Assembly (NCBI GenBank): GCA_014728955.1
Contig: WJKT01000087.1
Location: 1-36,691 of the forward strand
DNA length: 36,691 nucleotides
Source: Candidatus Peregrinibacteria bacterium
Lineage (GTDB): Bacteria; Patescibacteriota; Gracilibacteria; UBA1369; PNNO01
Direction: 5' to 3'
The notes beneath the pieces were generated by a model, which was given only the letters and a program-made list of their open reading frames with translations, was not told the origin of the DNA and ran no database searches. Position 1 is the stretch's first letter; every line of letters starts with the position of its first letter. A program made the position numbers and the translations under genes. This document shows positions 31,259 through 36,691 of this stretch, piece after piece.

Positions 31259-32323
31259 ATGGATTCGTCTCAGACGCCTGTAAAAACCTTTCAAAAAGCC
31301 CAAAGCATAGTACAGGATCTTTTGATTTTATTATCACAAAAAGAAAAACATGTAATACGAAGACGATTCAATTTGGATAATACCTCGCGAGCTACTTTGG
31401 AAGAAATCGGGAAACATTTTAATGTAACCAGAGAACGAATCCGCCAGATAGAAAAAAATGCTTTAAGTAAATTACAACGTAATGTCGATAATACCGAATT
31501 ACGCCTCATTAATGAATTTATTAAAGAAATCCTTAAGGAAAAAGGCGGCGTTATGACAGAAGAAAATCTCTTTTCGGCGCTTATACATATTCTTAAGAAA
31601 AACGATGTAGAGGTGAATAAAAACGCCATCAATTTGTCGTTAACGCTTGATAAAGATTTGAAACGCGTTCCAAATACTATTACGTATCATCCTCATGTTA
31701 AATTTACGTCAATTGACCAATCATTCATTAAAGACGTAACGAAAAAAACGAATAAAATTTTATCAAAAAAAAGTGATGTCGTTTCTCACAGTAAAATTTT
31801 TGACGAAATAAAAAAACACATTAAAGAGGTACAACCAAGTCAACTTAATCAAATTATTTCAATCTTTACACTCGATAAACGTTTAAAACTGGTTGATAGT
31901 GGTGTTGGCCTTGCAAAATGGCGTCATATTAACCCGCGAACACTGCGTGATAAGATTTTTTATGTTCTTTCTCGACATAAAAAACCACTTCATTTTGTTG
32001 ATATTGTTAATAAAATTACCGAGCTTAGTTTTGACAATAAGCGAATTAACCTGCAGGCGGTTCATAACGAACTTATCCGGCACAATCAATTTGTTCTCAT
32101 CGGACGAGGAATTTATGCTTTAAAAGATTGGGGATTTAAAGAAGGAACCGTTGCCGATATTATTGAAGATGTGCTTGAAGACGGCAAACCAAAATCACAG
32201 GATGCTATTGTAAAAGAAGTACTCAAACAGCGACAGGTAAAGAAAATCACTATTATTCTCAATTTAAAAAACAAGCCTCAATTCGAACGAATCGGGCGTG
32301 AACAATACAAGCTGAAGAAATAA
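31259..32323 (+). CDS. Sigma-70 region 4 fused to HARE-HTH modules
   Basis: A 354-residue DNA-binding protein. Residues about 18-75 match sigma-70 region 4: LSQKEKHVIRRRF, TLEEIGKHFNVTRERIRQIE and KNALSKLQ. Regions 1-3, which recognise the -10 box and core polymerase, are absent, so it is not a complete sigma factor. The rest consists of winged-helix units, the clearest being a HARE-HTH at about 226-292 (TLRDKIFYVLSRHKKPLHFVD, ending GRGIYALKDWGF) and a related C-terminal unit to 352. HARE-HTH is also the fold of the Firmicutes RNA polymerase delta subunit. Role inferred: a polymerase- or promoter-associated regulator. A GTG at 31253 is a less likely start. Confidence 0.83.
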   Translation: MDSSQTPVKTFQKAQSIVQDLLILLSQKEKHVIRRRFNLDNTSRATLEEIGKHFNVTRERIRQIEKNALSKLQRNVDNTELRLINEFIKEILKEKGGVMTEENLFSALIHILKKNDVEVNKNAINLSLTLDKDLKRVPNTITYHPHVKFTSIDQSFIKDVTKKTNKILSKKSDVVSHSKIFDEIKKHIKEVQPSQLNQIISIFTLDKRLKLVDSGVGLAKWRHINPRTLRDKIFYVLSRHKKPLHFVDIVNKITELSFDNKRINLQAVHNELIRHNQFVLIGRGIYALKDWGFKEGTVADIIEDVLEDGKPKSQDAIVKEVLKQRQVKKITIILNLKNKPQFERIGREQYKLKK

Positions 32324-32332
32324 CATCTCTTA

Positions 32333-33253
32333 TTAGAGTCGTATAAACATTTTTGGATTTTGAGCACGCTTGTCTTTAAACTTTTTTTGAAGCTGTTTTA
32401 TTTTATCGACCACTTCCCTAGTAAGCTGTTTATCAAATTTTTTTCGTGCAGTATCAAGCATTTCTAGAGCTTTGACGTTGTGCTTATCAACACGAAGCAG
32501 CTCTTCCAAAGCTTGCACCGCTTTTTCCCATTTATGTTTTTGCAGTAAAGTCCGAATATGTTCCATAGACTGATATGCAAAATCTTTTTTCTCGTAAGAA
32601 AGTGCTACGGTTTCTCGTTTTTCCGCCTTTTTTAGTAATTCTTTAACTTTATGAGATTCCGGATTAATGGTTAACAATGTATGCAGAAATTCCTCTATTT
32701 CTTTAAATTTATTACTTTTCAGCAATGATTGATTTTCTTTTAATTGTTGAACAATATACAAATCACGGGCTTTCTTCTCCAGCAGGCTAACTCCTTGATG
32801 ATTTGGCACTTTCATTAAAAATCGCTTTGCCTGTGTAATCGCCTCTTGATATTTTCCTTTATCGATATAGTGTTTTATCTGATCGCTATATTGTTTCACC
32901 GCTCCTTTTTGTTTTTGTACTTGCTGCTTTTTATAAAGTTTTTGAGCTTTATAAAGCTCTTTTTCAACCGGCTTGAACCCGGGAGCATACTGCTGCAATT
33001 TCTGTAATTGCTCAATGATTTCTTTATATCTCTGTTCTTTCCATAATGGAGCAAGTTTTTTTAGATCCTGTTTTACAACATCTACATTTTGCTTATATAC
33101 TTTTTTTTCAATTTTCTTTTGCAATTTCTTCAAACGAATGTTTTCAGGAAAATTTAATAAAAGCTTATTACACGAAGCATACGCTTCCTTAAGTTTTCCT
33201 TCTTGTATCAATTGTTGAATATGGACAATCCCCTGTTTTTTTTCGTTAGCCAT
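32333..33253 (-). CDS. TPR-like helical repeat protein
   Basis: A 306-residue, lysine-rich soluble protein with no signal peptide or membrane segment. Five TPR-like helical pairs recur about every 55 residues, each built as a short K/E-rich helix, a turn such as EGKLKEAY, GKYQEAI or HKWEKAV, and a proline turn such as NFPEN, KVPNH or INPES. Linkers between them are long and coiled-coil-like. It ends in a short hydrophobic peptide, MFIRL. TPR proteins are scaffolds, but no partner can be named. It lies 70 bases downstream of valS and is convergent with the sigma-4/HARE gene. Confidence 0.75.
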   Translation of the reverse strand: MANEKKQGIVHIQQLIQEGKLKEAYASCNKLLLNFPENIRLKKLQKKIEKKVYKQNVDVVKQDLKKLAPLWKEQRYKEIIEQLQKLQQYAPGFKPVEKELYKAQKLYKKQQVQKQKGAVKQYSDQIKHYIDKGKYQEAITQAKRFLMKVPNHQGVSLLEKKARDLYIVQQLKENQSLLKSNKFKEIEEFLHTLLTINPESHKVKELLKKAEKRETVALSYEKKDFAYQSMEHIRTLLQKHKWEKAVQALEELLRVDKHNVKALEMLDTARKKFDKQLTREVVDKIKQLQKKFKDKRAQNPKMFIRL

Positions 33254-33292
33254 AATTAAAGAGTCATAGCATATACTTTATACTTTCTCCTA

Positions 33293-33301
33293 ATTATAGC
33301 A
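33293..33301 (-). promoter_or_regulatory. Extended -10 promoter for the TPR-like gene
   Basis: On the minus strand, TGC (33301-33299) directly precedes a perfect TATAAT (33298-33293). No good -35 is seen. The start would be near 33286, about 33 bases before the ATG at 33253, so this gene can be transcribed apart from valS. Confidence 0.45.
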
Positions 33302-33323
33302 TTTTTCGGCCTAAAAATAAACG

Positions 33324-35948
33324 TTAGAGCTGCTCAAGTTGTCCTTTTATCTTCTTTAATGATTTTTCCGTTTCTTCCAATCGCTTTTTTTCTTTTTCAA
33401 CAATATCTTTTGGAGCGTTATCAATAAAACCTTTATTTTTTAACTTATGTTCTAATTGTTCTTTAAACCCTTGCAAATTTTCTTGTTCTTTCATTAAGCG
33501 CTTTTTCTCTTTTTCGATATCCACAAGCTCATTTAAAGGAAGATATACTTCGATATCAGAAACAAATACACATACCGCCTTTTCCAATTTATCTCCTTTT
33601 TCCAAAATATCAATCGATCCGATTCGCGCCATACGCCGTAATGGTGCCATGTTTTTCTTCAAAAATTCCGTATATTTACCAGCATATACAACAGCATGTA
33701 TTTTTTTCGCCGGCTCAACACTATACTGAGCACGAACACTTCTAATGTCGGAAATTATTTGGTGCAAAATTTCCATTTCCTCAACTTCCTTATCAAATAA
33801 TAATTTTTTATTAAATACCGGCCACGATTCTTCAATAAGCATTTTTTCTTCCTGCAAATGCCCCCACAATACTTCCGTTACAAACGGTACAAACGGATGC
33901 ATTAATTTAAGAACATTTTTTAAAACATATAACAAAACTACCGGATTTAAGTGTTTTCCTTTACTAAACTCAACATACCAATCACATAATTCACACCACG
34001 TAAAATTGTAATTTTTTGTTCCCGCATCCGAATATCTAAACTTTTCCATATCATTGGTAACATCTTTTATAAGATATTGGAGTTTGGTGAGAATCCATTT
34101 GTCAGCACGCGATTTAATATGTTTTTGAGGATCAAATTCTGTTGAAAACGCTTCCTCTTCAATATTCATCAATGAGAAGCGTGCAGCATTCCATATTTTA
34201 TTAACAAAGTTTCTGTATCCGGCAATTTTCTCTTCATAAAGGCGTAGATCATTCCCAGGTGTCGAACCGATCACCATACTCAAACGAAGAGCGTCGGTTC
34301 CGTACTGCTCAATCATATCAAGTGGATCGATACAGGTAGCGGGGTCTGATTTGGACATTTTTTTCCCGTCGCGAGTACGTATAAGACCATGTAAATATAC
34401 TTTTTCAAACGGAACTTCTTTCATTACATATGTTGTCATAATAATCATCCGGGCAATCCAGAAGAATAAAATGTCGTAGCCGGTTTCAAGCACAGCTGTT
34501 GGGTGGAAAAAATCAAGATCTTTTGTCTTCTCCGGCCATCCAAGTGTTGAAAACGTCCATAAACCCGATGAAAACCAGGTATCTAAAGTATCCGGATCCT
34601 GTTTTAAATTACTACTTCCGCACGTACATTTTTCAGGAGTTTCGGTAGCAACTGTTATTTCATTACAATCCTGGCAATACCACACCGGAATCTGATGACC
34701 AAACCAAATCTGACGAGAAATACACCAATCGTGCAAATTCTCCATCCAATGGAAATATGTTTTACTAAAACGTTCCGGAATAATTTCAATATCTCCATTG
34801 CGAACAACCTCAAGAGCCTTTTCCTTAATAGTCTTTTTCTTTCCGTCCTCTTTAATTACAGGTTCATCAACTGCAATAAACCACTGACGAGAAACAAGCG
34901 GCTCAATTGGAGTTTTACATCTATAACAAATTGATAAATTGTGATTAAAATCTTCCGTCTTCTCCAAAAACCCCATTTTTTCCATATCTTTCACAATCTC
35001 TTTCCGGCATTCCAAAGTCGTCATTCCTGCGTACTTCCCACAATTCCCTTTCATCTTCCCATCTTCATCGATAACAGACTTTGAGGGGAGATCATGTCTT
35101 TGGGCAATTTCAAAATCAGCAAAACTGTGAGCGGGAGTAACCTTGATTGCTCCTGTTCCAAATTCCATATCAACTTCTTTATCAGCAACAACGGTAATCT
35201 CAAAATCACCCAACACGCCAGAGATCTTGTATTCCTTCCCTATCATATCTTTATATCTTTTATCATCAGGGTGAACAGCAACAGCGGTATCCCCCAAGAT
35301 TGTTTCCGGACGCGTTGTCGCTACACGAAACGGTCCGTATTTAATCCAATAAAGTTTTTCATGCTTGTCTTTATAATCCACTTCATCATCGGCAAGAGTT
35401 GACGAACAACGAGGACACCAATTGACAATTCTATCTCCTCGGTAAATAAGTCCATCGTTAAACATTCGGACAAAAACCTCTCTAACCGCTTTAGAAAGGC
35501 CTTCATCAAGAGTATATCGTTCACGAGTCCAGTCACAGCTTGCTCCCATTTTTCTAATTTGATTTCTAATGGTACTTCGCGATCCTTTCACAAACGTATT
35601 CACTTCTTTCAAGAACTTTTTTCTTCCAAGATCATGACGTGTAATCCCCTTTTCAAGTAAATTCGTTTCAACACGATTTTGCGTTGCTATACCTGCATGA
35701 TCGGTTCCGGGAACCCACAATGCAGCATATCCTTGCATTCTTTTATATCGAATCATAATATCTTCAATAGCAAGCATTGTCGCATGACCAAGGTGTAAAA
35801 CACCAGTCGCATTGGGTGGAGGCATCGAAACCGTAAACGGTTTTTTTGACGTATCAGGCTGAGGACTGAATACTCCCGACTCCTCCCACTTCTTATAGAT
35901 GTCATCTTCATATTTTTGTGCCTCGTAGGCCTTTTCTATTTCTTTCAC
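33324..35948 (-). CDS. valS: Valyl-tRNA synthetase
   Basis: Charges tRNA-Val and edits mischarged threonine. At 874 residues it is of normal length. PPPNATGVLHLGHA holds the HIGH-type motif (HLGH at 52-55), and KKMSKSDPA is the KMSKS loop. The CP1 editing domain spans about 190-340 (VATTRPETILGDTAVAVHP). Metal-binding-like cysteine clusters (CYRC, CQDC and CTCG) are present. The last 65 residues form the ValRS coiled-coil arm. The start is GTG 35948, giving MKEIEKAYEAQKYEDDIYKK; no nearby ATG fits better. Confidence 0.97.
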   Translation of the reverse strand: MKEIEKAYEAQKYEDDIYKKWEESGVFSPQPDTSKKPFTVSMPPPNATGVLHLGHATMLAIEDIMIRYKRMQGYAALWVPGTDHAGIATQNRVETNLLEKGITRHDLGRKKFLKEVNTFVKGSRSTIRNQIRKMGASCDWTRERYTLDEGLSKAVREVFVRMFNDGLIYRGDRIVNWCPRCSSTLADDEVDYKDKHEKLYWIKYGPFRVATTRPETILGDTAVAVHPDDKRYKDMIGKEYKISGVLGDFEITVVADKEVDMEFGTGAIKVTPAHSFADFEIAQRHDLPSKSVIDEDGKMKGNCGKYAGMTTLECRKEIVKDMEKMGFLEKTEDFNHNLSICYRCKTPIEPLVSRQWFIAVDEPVIKEDGKKKTIKEKALEVVRNGDIEIIPERFSKTYFHWMENLHDWCISRQIWFGHQIPVWYCQDCNEITVATETPEKCTCGSSNLKQDPDTLDTWFSSGLWTFSTLGWPEKTKDLDFFHPTAVLETGYDILFFWIARMIIMTTYVMKEVPFEKVYLHGLIRTRDGKKMSKSDPATCIDPLDMIEQYGTDALRLSMVIGSTPGNDLRLYEEKIAGYRNFVNKIWNAARFSLMNIEEEAFSTEFDPQKHIKSRADKWILTKLQYLIKDVTNDMEKFRYSDAGTKNYNFTWCELCDWYVEFSKGKHLNPVVLLYVLKNVLKLMHPFVPFVTEVLWGHLQEEKMLIEESWPVFNKKLLFDKEVEEMEILHQIISDIRSVRAQYSVEPAKKIHAVVYAGKYTEFLKKNMAPLRRMARIGSIDILEKGDKLEKAVCVFVSDIEVYLPLNELVDIEKEKKRLMKEQENLQGFKEQLEHKLKNKGFIDNAPKDIVEKEKKRLEETEKSLKKIKGQLEQL

Positions 35949-35959
35949 AAGTACTATTG

Positions 35960-35987
35960 GTTATAATTACAGGCGATTGGTCTACAA
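35960..35987 (-). promoter_or_regulatory. Candidate promoter for valS
   Basis: On the minus strand, TTGTAG (35987-35982) lies 16 bases before TATAAC (35965-35960). Transcription would begin near 35953, only about five bases before the GTG at 35948, so the message could be nearly leaderless. Other AT-rich -10-like words lie further upstream. Confidence 0.35.
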
Positions 35988-36032
35988 CGTTATATCATAA
36001 AATATACGCATACAGAAGAATAAAACGATAAA

Positions 36033-36061
36033 TTGCTAAAAACAAGATTTAATTGTATAAT
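36033..36061 (+). promoter_or_regulatory. Promoter for the coiled-coil hypothetical gene
   Basis: TTGCTA (36033-36038) lies 17 bases before a perfect TATAAT (36056-36061). Transcription would start near 36068, about 14 bases before the ATG at 36082. It is in the divergent gap with valS. Confidence 0.6.
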
Positions 36062-36081
36062 AAATAGAATAATCTTTTTCC

Positions 36082-36579
36082 ATGGCCGATAAAAAAAGAA
36101 ATCCAGATACCACTATTGAAGCACAGGGGAAAACCCTGGAAAAGCGTGATATCGATCGAAAACAGGAAGAGCATGAAGTTCGTGAAACAAAAACGGCTGT
36201 AGGGATTGAAGCCGGAGACATTATTGAAGGTGCTGAGTTCACAACCGGCAACGTTAGCGAAAAAGAAAAAAAGAAAAAAGAATCATATGCCGGATCAAAT
36301 GGTCAGGCACATGGTACTCAGAAAGGATCAAAGAAAAAACCGTACCCATCAGTACAAAAAATGTCTTCTCGTGTAGAAAAGGAATTAAAAAAAGAAATCA
36401 GAGATTTAAAAAAGAAGGTAAAAACGGTTATGAAAAAAGGTGGCACTATGGATGCCGTGCAGCTTAACACGTTAATGGCCCGCTTAAGGCAACTTAAAGA
36501 GGCCCTTGCTTCACTGGCTTATGCAACCGCAGATGCTATTAAAGATATGTGGCATAAATACGTAAAAGAGAACAAATAG
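36082..36579 (+). CDS. Charged coiled-coil hypothetical protein
   Basis: A 165-residue soluble protein that I do not recognise. Residues 1-100 are highly charged and probably disordered, rich in K, E, T and G. Residues about 100-160 are helical, with a basic coiled coil (VEKELKKEIRDLKKKVKTVM) followed by a more hydrophobic helix (LMARLRQLKEALASLAYATA) and a lysine-rich end. No signal peptide, no membrane segment, no enzyme motif. The ATG at 36082 sits just after a good promoter. Codon usage resembles its neighbours. The basic helical end might bind nucleic acid or another protein; that is a guess. Confidence 0.7.
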   Translation: MADKKRNPDTTIEAQGKTLEKRDIDRKQEEHEVRETKTAVGIEAGDIIEGAEFTTGNVSEKEKKKKESYAGSNGQAHGTQKGSKKKPYPSVQKMSSRVEKELKKEIRDLKKKVKTVMKKGGTMDAVQLNTLMARLRQLKEALASLAYATADAIKDMWHKYVKENK

Positions 36580-36583
36580 CCTT

Positions 36584-36691
36584 TTATGAAAGCTCATACA
36601 TCCTATCAAGCGCTTTTAAAGCATCTTTTTTGATATCGTCAGAAACCATCACGTGGTTTCGCACAATCCCTTTTTGTACACCCTCCAAAGC
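36584..36691 (-). CDS. 3' end of a minus-strand gene, possibly quinolinate synthase
   Basis: Partial gene entering from the right edge. A minus-strand frame is open from 36691 to its stop at 36586-36584 and encodes 35 residues, beginning ALEGVQKGIVRNHVMVSDDI and ending LDRMYELS. The pattern of a short beta segment, then a helix ending in x-x-R-M-x-E-L, resembles the C-terminus of NadA. The match is short and weak. The stop is only four bases from the stop of the convergent hypothetical gene. Confidence 0.45.
   Translation of the reverse strand, partial: ALEGVQKGIVRNHVMVSDDIKKDALKALDRMYELS

Noticed and set aside
13407..31261. Identical GTGCATATG at two gene starts (13407 and 31253)
   Set aside because: Two nine-base matches in AT-rich upstream DNA are within chance, and the surrounding sequences differ.
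33253..33292. Mini-ORFs (ATG CTA TGA and ATG ACT CTT TAA) before the TPR-like gene as a leader peptide
   Set aside because: They are two and three codons long, overlap, and carry no regulatory codon pattern; most likely chance in AT-rich sequence.

Overview
The window looks like a compact, AT-rich chromosomal segment from a Candidate Phyla Radiation (Patescibacteria) bacterium, most likely of the Parcubacteria-type lineages. Four things point there: a short EF-Ts, a VirD4/TraG-like ATPase in a housekeeping setting, an isolated CdsA-type step carried by a CarS-like protein, and several families common in these genomes (a DUF4870-like protein, DUF3467, sigma-region-4/HARE-HTH proteins, secreted Ig/Fn3 proteins). 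TGA acts as a stop codon, which argues against Gracilibacteria/Absconditabacteria. There is no rRNA, CRISPR array, transposase or phage module. No intergenic gap exceeds about 220 bases, and several convergent gene pairs touch or overlap.

Layout. 1-3378 (+): tail of an upstream gene (possibly rpsB), a Q/P-rich membrane protein, tsf, ribBA and a CAP-domain protein. 3455-8403 (+): a cassette behind a good promoter, made of an MFS/NTT-like transporter fused to HEAT repeats, a STAS antagonist, a membrane HAMP-SpoIIE phosphatase, then queA. 13281-8400 (-): ilvE, a signal-peptide/PKD/7TM protein, and a three-domain ATP-grasp / retropepsin / DUF1704-metallopeptidase fusion. 13413-17301 (+): a large Ig/Fn3 surface protein, a YggT protein and cysS. 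18658-17303 (-): murC. 18718-19254 (+): an FtsB/DivIC-like protein and initiator tRNA-fMet with its own promoter and terminator. 19286-22642: a lipid-related cluster of pgsA (-), an XRE regulator, a second CDP-alcohol phosphatidyltransferase, a second CAT tRNA and a CarS-like gene. 26995-22643 (-): VirD4-like ATPase, LytR-CpsA-Psr protein, DsbA-like lipoprotein. 30328-27094 (-): rlmN, DUF3467, dtd, glyQS. 30463-32323 (+): a winged-helix regulator and a sigma-4/HARE-HTH protein. 35948-32333 (-): valS and a TPR-like protein. 36082-36579 (+): a coiled-coil hypothetical. The window ends in the 3' end of a minus-strand gene (possibly nadA).

The most promising candidate for an undescribed system is the minus-strand block 13281-8400. 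A carboxylate-amine ligase is fused to two different peptidases and paired with the 7TM membrane partner known from RimK-related ligase operons. The architecture resembles a single-chain writer/eraser of terminal amino acids, conceptually like the eukaryotic tubulin tyrosine ligase / MATCAP pair. Secondary candidates are the transporter-HEAT/STAS/SpoIIE cassette, the sigma-4/HARE-HTH protein, and the CarS plus two CDP-alcohol transferases cluster. Gene identities rest on motifs read by eye; no database search was run.
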